Shown: positions 42,441 through 53,560, counted from the stretch's first letter. The stretch: 64,000 nt of DNA from Mycobacterium florentinum (GCF_010730355.1 NZ_AP022576.1:1426001-1490000); one strand, 5' to 3'. The notes: a model not told the origin generated them from the letters alone. Translations and numbers: made by a program.

Positions 42441-43022
42441 GTGACCTCAGTCGAACCGGCCCCATTCCGCGAGGCGGTGGCAGCGATGAACGCCGTCAAC
42501 GCCCGGCCGGAGATCGAGCTGGGCCCGATCCGGCCGCCGCAACGCCTGGCGCCCTTCAGCTACGCGCTGGGGGCCGAGGTGAAGCACCCCGACCTCGAGA
42601 TCGTCCCCGAGCGGTCGGAGGGCGACGCGTTCGGCCGGCTGATCCTGCTCTACGACCCGGACGGCGCCGACGCCTGGGACGGCACCACCCGCCTGGTCGC
42701 CTACATCCAGGCCGACCTGGACTCCAGTGAGGCCGTCGATCCCCTGCTGCCGGAAGTCGCGTGGAGCTGGCTGATCGACGCGCTGGAGGCCCGGACGGAC
42801 CAGGTCACGGCGCTGGGCGGCACCGTCACCGCCACCACCTCGGTGCGCTACGGCGACATCTCCGGGCCGCCGCGTGCCCACCAGCTCGAGTTGCGGGCCT
42901 CGTGGACGGCGACCACACCCGCGGTCGGCGCGCATGTCGAGGCGTTCTGCGAGGTGCTGGAGCACGCCGCGGGCTTACCGCCGGCTGGGGTCACCGACCT
43001 GAGCTCGCGGTCACGCGCCTGA
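42441..43022 (+). CDS. DUF3000 protein (Rv2680-like)
   Basis: 193 residues from GTG 42441, chosen because AAGGAG lies 7 nt upstream; the frame is open to 42279. Soluble DUF3000 domain (RPEIELGPIRPPQRLAPFSYALGAEV, LILLYDPDGADAWDGTTRLVAYIQ). Function unknown; conserved across actinobacteria and next to the RNase D-like gene. Confidence 0.88.
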   Translation: MTSVEPAPFREAVAAMNAVNARPEIELGPIRPPQRLAPFSYALGAEVKHPDLEIVPERSEGDAFGRLILLYDPDGADAWDGTTRLVAYIQADLDSSEAVDPLLPEVAWSWLIDALEARTDQVTALGGTVTATTSVRYGDISGPPRAHQLELRASWTATTPAVGAHVEAFCEVLEHAAGLPPAGVTDLSSRSRA

Positions 43023-43023
43023 C

Positions 43024-44343
43024 ATGGGCGAACCGGCGGACCCTGGGCCCGACGGCACCGCGCCCGACAACAGCGCGCCCGGCGGCACCGAGCCCGAACC
43101 CACGCCGCTCCTGCACCCGGCCGACGGCATCCCCGACCTGTCGGTGACGGTCGGCCAGATCGCGGATGCCGCGCAATTCCTCGCCAGCGGGCACGGGCCG
43201 TTCGCGGTCGACGCCGAGCGGGCGTCGGGTTTCCGCTACTCCAACCGGGCCTACCTGATCCAGATCCGGCGGGCCGGCGCCGGCACCGTGCTCATCGACC
43301 CGGTGAGCCACGGCGCCGATCCGCTGACGGCGCTGCGGCCCGTCGCCGAGGTGCTCGGCACCGACGAATGGATCCTGCACGCGGCCGACCAGGATCTGCC
43401 CTGCCTGGCCGAGGTCGGCATGCGCCCGCCCGCGCTGTACGACACCGAGCTCGCCGGGCGGCTGGCCGGATTCGAGCGGGTGAACCTGGCGGCGATGACC
43501 GAACGCCTGCTGGGGCACGGTCTGGTCAAGGGCCATGGCGCAGCCGACTGGTCCAAGCGGCCGCTGCCCGCGGACTGGCTGAACTACGCGGCCCTGGACG
43601 TGGAACTGCTGGTCGAACTGCGCGCGGCGATCGCCGCGGAGCTGGCCGAGCAAGGCAAAACCGATTGGGCCGCACAGGAATTCGATTACCTGCGCAGCGT
43701 GGGCAGCAGGGAAGCCACGCCGCGGCGCGACCGCTGGCGGCGCACGTCGGGCATCCATAAGGTGCGCGACCGCCGCGGTCTGGCCGCGGTGCGCGAACTG
43801 TGGACCACCCGCGACAACATCGCCGCGCGCCGCGACATCGCGCCCCGGCGCATCCTGCCGGATTCGGCCATCATCGAGGCCGCGATCGCCAATCCGAAGA
43901 CGGTCGAAGACCTGATCGCGCTGCCGGTGTTCGGTGGGCGCAACCAGCGGCGCAGCGCGGCGACGTGGTTGAGCGCGCTGGAAGCGGCCCGCAAGAGCCA
44001 GGACCCGCCGGAGGACGCCGAGCCGCCGAACGGGCCGCCGCCGCCGGCGCGGTGGAGCAGGCGCAAGCCGGAGGCGGCCGCCCGGCTGGAGGCGGCCCGG
44101 GCCGGGCTGTCGGAACTGTCGGAGCGGGTGAACATTCCGAGCGAGAACCTGGTGTCGCCCGACCTGGTGCGGCGACTGTGCTGGGACTGGGCGGGCGCCC
44201 CAAACCCGGTCGAGGCTGTCGAAGAGTTCTTGTGCGCCGGCCACGCGCGGGCCTGGCAACGCGAACTCGTCGATCCCGTCTTGGCGACCGCACTGCAGCC
44301 ACCGCCCGAGGCCGAGGCCGAGGCCGACGGCACCGACAGCTAG
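43024..44343 (+). CDS. RNase D-like 3'-5' exonuclease with HRDC domain
   Basis: 439 residues. DEDD exonuclease motifs: AVDAERAS (Asp63, Glu65), [10 protein letters not shown] (Asp124) and a later YAALDVELL. An HRDC-type helical domain follows (about 240-330), then a Pro-rich segment and a second helical part. It trims structured RNA 3' ends. It starts 1 bp after the DUF3000 stop and converges on dxs with a 4-bp overlap. Confidence 0.92.
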   Translation: MGEPADPGPDGTAPDNSAPGGTEPEPTPLLHPADGIPDLSVTVGQIADAAQFLASGHGPFAVDAERASGFRYSNRAYLIQIRRAGAGTVLIDPVSHGADPLTALRPVAEVLGTDEWILHAADQDLPCLAEVGMRPPALYDTELAGRLAGFERVNLAAMTERLLGHGLVKGHGAADWSKRPLPADWLNYAALDVELLVELRAAIAAELAEQGKTDWAAQEFDYLRSVGSREATPRRDRWRRTSGIHKVRDRRGLAAVRELWTTRDNIAARRDIAPRRILPDSAIIEAAIANPKTVEDLIALPVFGGRNQRRSAATWLSALEAARKSQDPPEDAEPPNGPPPPARWSRRKPEAAARLEAARAGLSELSERVNIPSENLVSPDLVRRLCWDWAGAPNPVEAVEEFLCAGHARAWQRELVDPVLATALQPPPEAEAEADGTDS

Positions 44344-46253
44344 TCGAGGTGCTCGCGGATCTCCGATTCGGATTCGTAACTGCCCAGTGCGGCAACCCAA
44401 CCGGTGATCCGGCGGGCCACGTCCTGGTCGGTCAGCCCGAGGTCGGCGAGCACCTCACCCCGTGAGGCGTGCTCGTAGAACTCCTGGTCCAGGCCGACGT
44501 CGCGGCACGGGATGTCGATCTCCGCGCGGCGCAGCGCGGCCGAAACCGCCGACCCCACCCCGCCGTTGACACCGTTGTCCTCACATGTGACGAGCAGCTT
44601 GTGCTGCACCGCCAATTCGAGAACACCCTCGGAGACCGGCAGCACCCACCGCGGGTCGATCACGGTCACACCGATGCCCTGGTTGTGCAGCCGCTTGGCC
44701 ACCGCCAGCGCCATCGAGGCGAACACACCGACCGCCACGAGCAGGACATCGTGGTTCAGCCCGTCGGAGGGCACCGCGAGCACGTCGACTCCCGCTCGTT
44801 GCTCCACGGCCGGAATGTCTTCGCCCACATCGCCTTTGGGGAACCGCAGTGCCGTCGGGCCGTCGTCCACCTCGAGCGCCTCGCCGAGTTCTTCGCGCAG
44901 CCGGGTGGCGTCGCGCGGGGCGGCCACCCGCATGCCGGGCACGATATTCAGCATCGACAGGTCCCACATGCCGTTGTGGCTGGCGCCGTCGGAACCGGTG
45001 ACGCCGGCGCGGTCGAGGACTAGGGTGACGGGCAGCTTGTGCAGCGCCACGTCCATCATGATCTGGTCGAACGCCCGGTTGAGGAACGTCGAGTAGATGG
45101 CCACCACCGGGTGCATCCCACCCATCGCCAGCCCGGCCGCCGACGTCATCGCATGCTGTTCGGCGATGCCGACGTCGAACAGCCGATCCGGGAATCGTTG
45201 CCCGAACGCCGTCAGCCCGGTCGGACCGGGCATCGCCGCCGTGATCGCCACGATGTCGCGGCGCTTGCGGGCGTAGCCGATCAGCGCCTCGGAGAACGTC
45301 GCCGTCCAGCCCGGCCCCGGGATCTTGGTGGCCTGGCCGGTGGCCGGGTCGATCGGCGCGGTGGAGTGCATCTGTTCGGCCTCGTCGGCCTCGGCCGGGG
45401 CGTAGCCCATCCCCTTGCGGGTGGCGACGTGCACGATCACCGGGCCGCCGAAACCGCGGGCGCGGCGCAGCGCGGCCTCCACGGCGCGTTCGTCGTGACC
45501 GTCGACCGGGCCGACATACTTCAGCCCGAGGTCGGTGAACAGCAGCTGCGGGGCCAGCGAGTCCTTGATGCCCGCCTTGACGCTGTGCATGAAGTGGTAG
45601 CAGATCTCACCGATCAGCGGCACCGCACGCACCACGTCGCGGCCCTTTTCCAGCACCTGCTCGTAGCCCGGCTGCAGCCGCAGCATGGCGAGGTGGTCGG
45701 CGACGCCGCCGATCGTGGGGGCGTAGCTGCGGCCGTTGTCGTTGACGACGACGATCACCGGGCGACGGGAGGACGCGATGTTGTTCAGCGCCTCCCAGCA
45801 CATGCCGCCGGTCAGCGCGCCGTCGCCGACGACGGCGACCACGTGCCGGTTGCGGTGCCCGGTCAGCTCGAACGCCTTGGCCAGGCCGTCGGCGTAGGAC
45901 AGCGCCGCGCTGGCGTGGCTGGACTCCACCCAGTCGTGTTCGCTCTCGGCGCGCGACGGATACCCCGACAGGCCGCCCTTTTTGCGCAGCGTCTCGAAGT
46001 CCTGGCAGCGGCCGGTCAGCATCTTGTGGACGTAGGCCTGGTGGCCGGTGTCGAAGATGATCGGATCGTGCGGCGAGTCGAAGACCCGGTGCAGCGCCAG
46101 CGTCAGCTCGACCACGCCCAGGTTCGGTCCCAGGTGGCCCCCGGTAGCAGCCACCTTGTGGATCAGGAACTCGCGAATCTCGGAGGCCAGATCGCGGAGC
46201 TGCTGTTGGGAAAGGTGTTGCAGATCTGCAGGGCCGCGGATCTGTTCCAGCAT
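44340..46253 (-). CDS. dxs: 1-deoxy-D-xylulose-5-phosphate synthase
   Basis: 637 residues from ATG 46253 ([16 protein letters not shown]). Thiamine-diphosphate motifs: [34 protein letters not shown], and the second domain with [19 protein letters not shown]. It condenses pyruvate with glyceraldehyde-3-phosphate in the first step of the MEP isoprenoid pathway. The in-frame extension to 46325 is not needed. Confidence 0.97.
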   Translation of the reverse strand: MLEQIRGPADLQHLSQQQLRDLASEIREFLIHKVAATGGHLGPNLGVVELTLALHRVFDSPHDPIIFDTGHQAYVHKMLTGRCQDFETLRKKGGLSGYPSRAESEHDWVESSHASAALSYADGLAKAFELTGHRNRHVVAVVGDGALTGGMCWEALNNIASSRRPVIVVVNDNGRSYAPTIGGVADHLAMLRLQPGYEQVLEKGRDVVRAVPLIGEICYHFMHSVKAGIKDSLAPQLLFTDLGLKYVGPVDGHDERAVEAALRRARGFGGPVIVHVATRKGMGYAPAEADEAEQMHSTAPIDPATGQATKIPGPGWTATFSEALIGYARKRRDIVAITAAMPGPTGLTAFGQRFPDRLFDVGIAEQHAMTSAAGLAMGGMHPVVAIYSTFLNRAFDQIMMDVALHKLPVTLVLDRAGVTGSDGASHNGMWDLSMLNIVPGMRVAAPRDATRLREELGEALEVDDGPTALRFPKGDVGEDIPAVEQRAGVDVLAVPSDGLNHDVLLVAVGVFASMALAVAKRLHNQGIGVTVIDPRWVLPVSEGVLELAVQHKLLVTCEDNGVNGGVGSAVSAALRRAEIDIPCRDVGLDQEFYEHASRGEVLADLGLTDQDVARRITGWVAALGSYESESEIREHLD

Positions 46254-46290
46254 CCCGTCAGTGTACGCAGCGACGGCCGGATCTAGCCTC

Positions 46291-47754
46291 CTACGAGGCG
46301 CCGAACAAGTCGGCGAGGGCGTCATGAAGTTCGGGATCGGCCAGGACGACGACCTCGTCGCCGGCCTGCAGTTCGGTGTCGCCCCGCACCGGCACCAGGC
46401 CGGTGGCGCGGACGACGATGCTCACCCAGATATCTCCCGCACGGTCACCTAGGCCCTCGATGGTGCACCCCTCGGCGGCCGAACCCGGGGCAACATGCAG
46501 CCGGTGGACCCCCTCGGGTTCGTCCTGGAGCCGCACGCCGATCTCCCACGGCTGGGGCTCGACGGTACGCATCGGCAGGTGTAACAGGTTCGCGATACCG
46601 GGCACCGAGCTGCCTTGCACCAGAACCGAGAACACCACGACGACCACGACGATGCCGTAGAGGCGTTCGGCGTCGGCGATGTGGGCGGCCCGCAGGAACT
46701 CGCCCAACAGGATCGGCACCGCCCCCTTGAGCCCGGCGACGAGGATGAAGACACGTTCGTTTCGCTGCAGCCGGACCGGAACCAGGCAGGAGCCCACCGC
46801 CAACGGCCGAATCACCACCGTCAGCGCCACGCCGAGGACCAGGCCGGGAATCCACACGTCGGGATGGACGAGCACGTTGAGGTCGACGGTCAACCCCAGA
46901 ACGGCAAACGCGACGATTTCGGCCAGACCCGCCAGGGCGGCGTGGAATCGCTTGATGTCCGGTTTGTAGGGCGCGCGCGCGTCGCCGATCACGATGCCGG
47001 CCACGAACACCGCCAGAAATCCCGAGCCGTGCGCCAGCGTGGCGATGCCGTACAGCAGCAGGCTGGACGCCAGCGTCCGCAGCGAGTACAGGCCTTCGCT
47101 GGGCAATGCCACCCGGCGCATGAACACGAGCAGGGCGCGACCGCCGAGCACGCCGACGGCCAGGCCGATCACCATCTGCAGCACGAATTGTGTTCCGACG
47201 CTGGCGAAGCCGGCCGCGCTGAGGCCACCCGCGGCGATCAGGCTGGCCATCAAAGAGATGCCGACCGGGTCGTTGGCGCCGGACTCGCCCTCCAGGATGG
47301 TGCTACTGCGGCCGGCAATCTGGCGCTTGCCCAGGACCGAGAAGACCACTGCCGGATCGGTGGGAGCCACCGCGGTGGCCACGAGTACCGCAGGGAACCA
47401 ACTGATTCCGCATACGTAGTGCAGCATCAGCGCCGCGCCGGCCGCGGTGAGGGCGGTGCCCAGGACGCCGACCGACAGGATGGGGACGACCGCGGCGCGG
47501 AAACGCGAAGGCCCGATGTGCATTCCGCCGTCGAACAACACCAACACCAGCGCGATGGTGATCACCCGCTCGACAGTCGGCTCGGACGGTGACTGCACCG
47601 CCGGCACGGTGTGCACCGCCACGGCGGCGCCGACCAACACGAGCAGGGCGACCGGGATCTTGACCCGCTCGGTCAGCCGGTTCGCCAACACCGCAACCAG
47701 CCCGACCGCACTGCAGAACAAGACGATCAGCGCGTAGCGGATTGTCTCGTTCAC
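46291..47754 (-). CDS. Monovalent cation/H+ antiporter (CPA1/NhaP2-like) with TrkA-C domain
   Basis: 487 residues from GTG 47754 (4-nt GTGA overlap with the TrmA-like gene). About 12 membrane helices with [31 protein letters not shown] (the ND motif of CPA1 antiporters) and a C-terminal TrkA-C nucleotide or ligand domain ([20 protein letters not shown]). It exchanges K+ or Na+ for protons. In M. tuberculosis this slot holds arsA/arsB and an ABC transporter, so the locus is variable. It ends 37 bp upstream of the dxs start. Confidence 0.9.
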   Translation of the reverse strand: MNETIRYALIVLFCSAVGLVAVLANRLTERVKIPVALLVLVGAAVAVHTVPAVQSPSEPTVERVITIALVLVLFDGGMHIGPSRFRAAVVPILSVGVLGTALTAAGAALMLHYVCGISWFPAVLVATAVAPTDPAVVFSVLGKRQIAGRSSTILEGESGANDPVGISLMASLIAAGGLSAAGFASVGTQFVLQMVIGLAVGVLGGRALLVFMRRVALPSEGLYSLRTLASSLLLYGIATLAHGSGFLAVFVAGIVIGDARAPYKPDIKRFHAALAGLAEIVAFAVLGLTVDLNVLVHPDVWIPGLVLGVALTVVIRPLAVGSCLVPVRLQRNERVFILVAGLKGAVPILLGEFLRAAHIADAERLYGIVVVVVVFSVLVQGSSVPGIANLLHLPMRTVEPQPWEIGVRLQDEPEGVHRLHVAPGSAAEGCTIEGLGDRAGDIWVSIVVRATGLVPVRGDTELQAGDEVVVLADPELHDALADLFGAS

Positions 47755-48980
47755 GATGACGGCACCGCGCGGGTCAGCAGCGCCACGCATTCGGTGTGAT
47801 GAGTCAAGGGAAAGGCGTCGAAGACCTTGATCTTCTGGACGACATAGCCATGACCGAGGTACAGGCCGATATCGCGAGCGAAAGACGCTGCCTCGCACCC
47901 GATGTGCACGATCCGCGGTACGCCGGCCGCGGCCAGTAGGCCGATCACGTCGCGCCCAGCACCCGACCGCGGCGGATCCAGCACCGCCACGTCGGCACCG
48001 GTTTTTTGCGTCGCCACCGCCCGGCGCACCGATTCGGTGACGATCTCCACCTGCGGCAGGTCGACCAGGGCGGCCCGCGCGGCCCGCGTCGACACGCGGG
48101 AGGTGTCGACGGTGAGAACGCGCCCGGACTCCCCCACCGCATCGCCGAGGACGGCGGCGAAAACGCCGACACCGCCGTAGAGATCCCACACCCTCATGCC
48201 GGCACCGGGCTGTGCCCAATCGGCAACCAGGGCGCTGTATACCCGCGCCGCATCCCGGTGCGCCTGCCAGAACGCGGTCACCGGCACCTCCCAGCTGCGC
48301 CGCCCGACGCGCTGGGTCGCCTCGTAGTTGCCCTGCACCATAGTGGTCGTCGTTCGACCGCCCCGGCGCACGGTGCACACCACGTGCCGGCGTCCGTCGT
48401 CGTCGACGGCGACGTGCAGCTGTGCGGCCGGCGACAGGTCGGCCGCCGAACACACCTGGGCCAGTCCGTCCAGCATGCCCGGCGGCAATTGGGCGCACCG
48501 CAGGTCGGTCACCAACTCGTCGCTGTGATAGCGGTGAAACCCGGGGCGGGCGTCCGCGCCCACTTGGAGGCGTACCCGGGTGCGCCAGCCGCTGGGGCCG
48601 GAATCCGAAAGCGGTTCCACCTCACCGCTCCAGTGATGTCCGCCGAGGCGCTCCAGCTGATTGGCCACTACTTGCGCCTTGAGCGTCCGAACCGCCTCCG
48701 GCGCAGCGAATGACAGATCGCAACACCCGGCGCCGTCGACCCCCGCGATCGGGCACAGCGCCTCGATTCGATCCGCCGACGCCTCGATGACCTCGATAAC
48801 CTCTGCGTGCCAATAGGATCCGCGGTCCGCGGTGACCCGCACCCGCACCCGTTCGCCGGGTAAGGCGTAGCGCACGAACACCACCCGGCCCTCGTGATGC
48901 GCCACGCAGCTGCCGCCGTTGGCGGGAGCGCCGACGACCAGCGTCAGCTCCCCGGGTGACGACGGCGCCTCGGCACTCAC
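47751..48980 (-). CDS. TrmA/RlmD-family RNA m5U methyltransferase
   Basis: 409 residues from GTG 48980 (VSAEAPSSPGELTLVVG). TRAM-like beta domain (GGSCVAHHEGRVVFVRYALPGE), a C-rich region (LCPIAGVDGAGCCDLSF) that may hold an iron-sulfur cluster as in RlmD, then the SAM domain (VWDLYGGVGVFAAVLG) and catalytic motif DPPRSGAG...HIGCEAASF. It methylates uridine C5 in tRNA or rRNA. Corresponds to Rv2689c. Confidence 0.92.
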   Translation of the reverse strand: MSAEAPSSPGELTLVVGAPANGGSCVAHHEGRVVFVRYALPGERVRVRVTADRGSYWHAEVIEVIEASADRIEALCPIAGVDGAGCCDLSFAAPEAVRTLKAQVVANQLERLGGHHWSGEVEPLSDSGPSGWRTRVRLQVGADARPGFHRYHSDELVTDLRCAQLPPGMLDGLAQVCSAADLSPAAQLHVAVDDDGRRHVVCTVRRGGRTTTTMVQGNYEATQRVGRRSWEVPVTAFWQAHRDAARVYSALVADWAQPGAGMRVWDLYGGVGVFAAVLGDAVGESGRVLTVDTSRVSTRAARAALVDLPQVEIVTESVRRAVATQKTGADVAVLDPPRSGAGRDVIGLLAAAGVPRIVHIGCEAASFARDIGLYLGHGYVVQKIKVFDAFPLTHHTECVALLTRAVPSS

Positions 48981-49002
48981 TTCGTTTCCTCGTCGTGGCG
49001 CT

Positions 49003-50997
49003 CTAGTCGAAGATTCCACGGCGGGTGTCACCGGGGGCCGCATGCGGCTGCAGGGTCTTGAGTCGCTCGGACGAACTCAGTTGCCAGGGAACGGAAGTCA
49101 CCATCACGTTGGGCATGAACAGCAGCCGGCCCTTGAGCCGAAGTGCGCTCTGGTTGTGCAGCACCTGCTCCCACCAATGGCCGACGACATACTCCGGGAT
49201 GAACACGGTCACCACGGTGCGCGGTGAGTCCTTGCTGATTCGCTTGACGTATTCGAGCACCGGGCGGGTGATGTCTCGATAGGGAGAGGCGATGACCTTC
49301 AGCGGCACGCTGATCTCGCTTTCCTCCCAATCATGCACCAGCGCACGGGTTTCCACGTCGTCCACGCTGACCGTCACGGCCTCGAGCACATCGGGGCGGG
49401 TCGCGCGTGCATAGGCCAACGCGCGCAGCGTCGGTAGATGCAGCTTCGACACCAGCACCAAGGCGTGGTTGCGGCTGGGCAGCACGACGTCGTGCTGGGC
49501 GGCGGCCTGCTCCTCCAATTCCCGGGAGACGGTGGCGTAGTGCCTGCGGATCATCTTCATGATGACGAACAACGCGCCCATCGCGACGATGGCGATCCAC
49601 GCCCCGGCAAAGAACTTGGTGACCAGCACCACCAGCAGAACCGCGCCGGTGGACAGCAGACCGATCGTGTTGATCACCCGTGAGCGCTTCATCTTGCCCC
49701 GCACCTTCGGGTCGGTCTCGGTGCGTAACAGGCGAGTCCAGTGCCGGACCATGCCGATTTGGCTCAGCGTGAACGATATGAACACCCCGACGATGTAGAG
49801 CTGGATCAGCGCGGTCACCTCGCCGCGGAACGCGATGACGAACGCGAGCGCCGCCGCGGCCAGGAACAGGATCCCGTTGGAGAACGCCAGGCGATCACCG
49901 CGGGTGTGCAGCTGGCGCGGCAGGTAACTGTGCTGCGCCAGCACCGAGCCGAGCACCGGGAACCCGTTGAACGCGGTGTTCGCCGCCAGCACCAAGATCA
50001 GCGCGGTCACCGTGGCGATGAGCAGAAAACCGATACGGAAGCCGCCGAACACCGTCTCCGCCAGCTGCGTGACGAGTGTCTTCTGGTAGTAGTTCGCCGG
50101 CGCGCCGCCGAGCTGCGTGGCCGGATCGTCGACCAGCTGCACGTGGATCTGCTGGGCCAACACGATGATGCCCATCAACAGCGTCACCGCGATGACGCCC
50201 AACATCAGCAGCGTCGTTGCGGCGTTGCGCGACTTGGGTTTCTGGAACGCCGGCACGCCGTTGCTGATCGCCTCGACACCGGTCAGTGCCGCGCAGCCCG
50301 ACGAGAACGAGCGGGCAAGCAGGAACGCGAACGCGAAGCCGACGATCTGCCCGTGCTCGGCATGCATCTGGAAGCCGGCCGACTCGGCCCGCAGTGGATT
50401 GCCCAGCACGAAAATGCGGATCAGCCCCCAGCCGATCATCACCACCACCCCGACGATGAACGCATAGGTGGGGATGGCGAAGGCCACGCCGGACTCGCGG
50501 ATCCCGCGCAGATTCAACGCCGTCACCAACACGATGGCGACCACACAGAACCACACCTTGTTCTGGGCCACGACCGGCACCGCGGAGCCGATGTTCGCCA
50601 TCGCCGAAGATGTCGAAACAGCAACGGTGAGAACGTAATCCACCATCAGCGCGCTCGCCACGACGAGGCCGGCGGTCTCGCCCAGGTTGGTGGTGACCAC
50701 CTCGTAGTCACCGCCGCCGGACGGATAGGCATGCACGTTCTGCCGGTAGCTGGCCACCACGACCAACATCACCGCGGCCACCGCGAGCCCGATCCACGGC
50801 GTCAGCGCGTAGGCGGCCGCTCCGGCCACCGAGAGCATCAAAAAGACTTCCTCGGGCGCATACGCCACCGAGGACAGCGCGTCGGAGGCGAACACCGGCA
50901 AGGCGATGCGTTTGGGCAGCAGGGTGTGACTCAGCCGGTCGCTGCGTTGCGGTCGCCCGATGAGCAACCGGCGCGCTGCGGTTGAAAGTTTGGACAC
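49003..50997 (-). CDS. APC family amino-acid/K+-type permease (Rv2690c-like)
   Basis: 664 residues from GTG 50997 (VSKLSTAARRLLIGRP). Twelve membrane helices with VFASDALSSVAYAPEE and a large C-terminal cytosolic domain of about 170 residues (LVSKLHLPTLRALAYARATRP) of the universal-stress-like type. Family substrate is amino acids or K+. It is divergent from ceoB with 128 bp between, so a link to K+ uptake is possible. Confidence 0.9.
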   Translation of the reverse strand: MSKLSTAARRLLIGRPQRSDRLSHTLLPKRIALPVFASDALSSVAYAPEEVFLMLSVAGAAAYALTPWIGLAVAAVMLVVVASYRQNVHAYPSGGGDYEVVTTNLGETAGLVVASALMVDYVLTVAVSTSSAMANIGSAVPVVAQNKVWFCVVAIVLVTALNLRGIRESGVAFAIPTYAFIVGVVVMIGWGLIRIFVLGNPLRAESAGFQMHAEHGQIVGFAFAFLLARSFSSGCAALTGVEAISNGVPAFQKPKSRNAATTLLMLGVIAVTLLMGIIVLAQQIHVQLVDDPATQLGGAPANYYQKTLVTQLAETVFGGFRIGFLLIATVTALILVLAANTAFNGFPVLGSVLAQHSYLPRQLHTRGDRLAFSNGILFLAAAALAFVIAFRGEVTALIQLYIVGVFISFTLSQIGMVRHWTRLLRTETDPKVRGKMKRSRVINTIGLLSTGAVLLVVLVTKFFAGAWIAIVAMGALFVIMKMIRRHYATVSRELEEQAAAQHDVVLPSRNHALVLVSKLHLPTLRALAYARATRPDVLEAVTVSVDDVETRALVHDWEESEISVPLKVIASPYRDITRPVLEYVKRISKDSPRTVVTVFIPEYVVGHWWEQVLHNQSALRLKGRLLFMPNVMVTSVPWQLSSSERLKTLQPHAAPGDTRRGIFD

Positions 50998-51125
50998 GAG
51001 AGCCAAGAGTAAGCGCAACAGGCCATGCCGGTAGCGTTCCGTGGGCGAGAATGTTCCCGACGGAAATCGGCTGGCCAACGAAGTTTGCCGATGGAAAGAC
51101 ACATACCCGGCCGAGAGGACCTGAC

Positions 51126-51809
51126 GTGCGGGTGGTTGTGATGGGCTGTGGCCGAGTGGGCTCCTCGTTGGCCGACGGACTGTCCCGAATTGGCCACGAT
51201 GTCGCGGTGATCGACCGCGACAGCTCGGCGTTCAACCGGCTGAGCCCCGAGTTCGCCGGCGAACGGGTGCTGGGCCAGGGCTTCGACCGGGATGTGCTGC
51301 TGCGGGCCCGCATCGAGGACGCCGACGCATTCGCCGCGGTGTCATCCGGCGACAACTCCAACATCATCTCGGCCCGGTTGGCCCGCGAGACGTTCGGCGT
51401 CAACCGGGTGGTGGCCCGCATTTACGACGCCAAGCGCGCCGAGGTCTACGAACGCCTCGGCATCCCAACGATTGCCACCGTGCCGTGGACCACCGATCGG
51501 CTGCTCAACGCGCTGACCCGGGAGAGCGAGACCGCCAAGTGGCGAGACCCCACCGGGACGGTCGCCGTCTCCGAGGTCGTCCTGCACGACGACTGGGCGG
51601 GCCGGCGCGCCACCGACCTCGAGCAGGCCACCGGCGCGCGGGTGGCCTTCCTGATCCGGTTCGGCACCGGCATCCTGCCCGAGCCGAAAACCGTCATCCA
51701 GGCCGGCGATCAGGTCTACATCGCCGCGATCTCCGGTCGCGCAGCCGAGGCGGTGGCCATCGCCGCGCTGCCGCCGAGTGAGGACATCGATTCGGGGGCG
51801 GGGCATTGA
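51126..51809 (+). CDS. ceoB: TrkA-family K+ uptake regulator CeoB
   Basis: 227 residues from GTG 51126 with GAGAGGACC as ribosome site; protein begins MRVVVMGCGRVGSSLADG. RCK-N Rossmann domain with GCGRVGSS and acidic Asp at the end of strand 2 (VIDRDSSAF), then a TrkA-C domain. It binds NAD(H) or ATP and gates a Trk-type K+ transporter. The partner ceoC follows after 37 bp. Confidence 0.95.
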   Translation: MRVVVMGCGRVGSSLADGLSRIGHDVAVIDRDSSAFNRLSPEFAGERVLGQGFDRDVLLRARIEDADAFAAVSSGDNSNIISARLARETFGVNRVVARIYDAKRAEVYERLGIPTIATVPWTTDRLLNALTRESETAKWRDPTGTVAVSEVVLHDDWAGRRATDLEQATGARVAFLIRFGTGILPEPKTVIQAGDQVYIAAISGRAAEAVAIAALPPSEDIDSGAGH

Positions 51810-51846
51810 GCCCGGACCGCCCGACCGCGACTAAGGAGCGCCGCTC

Positions 51847-52524
51847 ATGAAGGTAGCTGTCGCCGGAGCCGGTGCGGTCGGCCGGTCGGTCGCTCGCGAG
51901 CTGATCGAGAACAACCACGACATCACCCTGATCGAACGCAACCCCGACCACGTCGACGTCGACGCGATCCCGGCCGCGCACTGGCGTCTCGGCGATGCCT
52001 GCGAACTGAGCCTGCTGGAATCGGTGCACCTCGAGGGTTTCGACGTGGTGGTCGCCGCGACCGGTGACGACAAAGCCAACGTGGTGCTGTCCCTGCTCGC
52101 CAAGACCGAGTTCGCGGTGCCCCGGGTGGTGGCCCGGGTCAACGACCCGCGCAACGAATGGCTGTTCACCGACGCCTGGGGTGTCGACGTGGCGGTGTCC
52201 ACGCCGCGGATGCTGGCGTCGCTGATCGAAGAAGCCGTCGCCGTGGGCGATTTGGTGCGCCTGATGGAATTCCGCCACGGGCAGGCCAACCTGGTCGAGA
52301 TCACCCTGCCCGACGACACGCCCTGGGGCGGAAAGCCGGTACGTCGGCTCGAGCTGCCCCGCGATGCCTCGCTGGTGACCATCCTGCGCGGGCCGCGCGT
52401 GATCGTGCCGGAGGGCGACGAGCCATTGGAAGGCGGCGACGAGTTGCTCTTCGTCGCGACCACCGAGGTCGAAGAGGATCTGCGCAAGCTGCTGCTGCCG
52501 GCGGTCGCGCCGCCGACCAGCTAG
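51847..52524 (+). CDS. ceoC: TrkA-family K+ uptake regulator CeoC
   Basis: 225 residues, RCK-N domain (MKVAVAGAGAVGRSVARELI, LIERNPDHVDVD) and TrkA-C domain (RLELPRDASLVTILRG, GDELLFVATTE). Acts with CeoB in K+ uptake control. It overlaps the convergent DUF3159 gene by 4 bp. Confidence 0.95.
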   Translation: MKVAVAGAGAVGRSVARELIENNHDITLIERNPDHVDVDAIPAAHWRLGDACELSLLESVHLEGFDVVVAATGDDKANVVLSLLAKTEFAVPRVVARVNDPRNEWLFTDAWGVDVAVSTPRMLASLIEEAVAVGDLVRLMEFRHGQANLVEITLPDDTPWGGKPVRRLELPRDASLVTILRGPRVIVPEGDEPLEGGDELLFVATTEVEEDLRKLLLPAVAPPTS

Positions 52525-53195
52525 TCGCCGACGGTGTCGGCGTCGATCGCCGGCCCGAACTCATCGCCGGCCCCGGCAATGGCGCGCTGCGCGGCCTTGA
52601 TCGCGGCGTAGGTCACCAGCGCGGCCAGCGCGGTCAACGGCCAGCCCATCCCGATGCGCGCCGCGGCCAGCCAGCCGGTCTGGTCGGCCTCGTAGAGCAG
52701 CCGCTGCACCACGAACCGTGCCGCGAAGACCAGCACCCAGCACAACGTGGCGATGTCGAACGCGTAGACCGCCCGGGACACGTCGCGCCAGCCGCGGTCA
52801 CGCCCGGTGGCCCAGCTCCAGGTGTAGCCGACCAGCGGCCGCCGGATCACGACGGATACCGCGAAGACCACAGCCCACAGCAGCGACACCCAAATGCCGA
52901 GCAGGAAGTAACCCTTGGACGCGCCGACGATGTAGGCGATCAGTGCGCAGACGGCCACTCCGACGAACCCCGAGAACGCGGGCTGCGTCGATTCGCGGCG
53001 AACCAGCCGCCACACCAAAACCAGCGCGGCCACACCGAGCGCGGCCCCGATCGCGGGCAGCAGCCCCAGCAGACTGGAAGCCGCCACGAAGACAACGACC
53101 GGCAGCGACGAGTAGATGAGTCCGCTCACCCCGCCTAGCTGGCTCAGCAGGCGTTCCGGGTTGATGCGATTAGACGTGTTATTGGGCAGGGTCAA
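52521..53195 (-). CDS. DUF3159 membrane protein (Rv2693c-like)
   Basis: 224 residues from TTG 53195 (TTGA overlap with the OB-fold gene). Five or six membrane helices in DUF3159 pattern (LIYSSLPVVVFVAASSLLGLLPAIG, IVGASKGYFLLGIWVSLL). Function unknown, conserved next to the OB-fold gene in actinobacteria. Confidence 0.9.
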   Translation of the reverse strand: MTLPNNTSNRINPERLLSQLGGVSGLIYSSLPVVVFVAASSLLGLLPAIGAALGVAALVLVWRLVRRESTQPAFSGFVGVAVCALIAYIVGASKGYFLLGIWVSLLWAVVFAVSVVIRRPLVGYTWSWATGRDRGWRDVSRAVYAFDIATLCWVLVFAARFVVQRLLYEADQTGWLAAARIGMGWPLTALAALVTYAAIKAAQRAIAGAGDEFGPAIDADTVGD

Positions 53196-53560
53196 CGCTG
53201 AATTTCGTAGTGCGGGTTGTAGATGGCCTTGGTTCCGTTCTCCAGCTTGCCCATCCGGCCGCGTACCCGCAAAGTGCGTCCCGAGTCGATACCGGGAATC
53301 CGGCGCTGGCCCAACCACACCAGGGTGACGGTGTCGCTGCCGTCGAACAGTTCGGCCTTCACGCCGCCCACGCAACCCTTGCCGTTACATTCCACGCTGC
53401 GAAGCGTGCCCACCATCGTGACCTCTTGGCCACGTTCGCAATCGATTGCGCGCTGCGCGCCGGTGCTGGCGACCTCGTCGGACAACTCCTCGGAATCGAG
53501 TTGCTCCGGGTCCTCCGTCAGCCGACGGGTAAGGCGGCGCAAATAACCCTGAGCCCCCAT
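53192..53560 (-). CDS. OB-fold nucleic-acid-binding protein (Rv2694c-like)
   Basis: 122 residues from ATG 53560 (MGAQGYLRRLTRRLTED), the same length as Rv2694c. OB-fold of the RecG/tRNA-anticodon type (EVTMVGTLRSVECN, TVTLVWLGQRRIPGIDSGRTLRVRGRM). Probably binds single-stranded nucleic acid. Coupled to the DUF3159 gene by TTGA. Confidence 0.9.
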   Translation of the reverse strand: MGAQGYLRRLTRRLTEDPEQLDSEELSDEVASTGAQRAIDCERGQEVTMVGTLRSVECNGKGCVGGVKAELFDGSDTVTLVWLGQRRIPGIDSGRTLRVRGRMGKLENGTKAIYNPHYEIQR

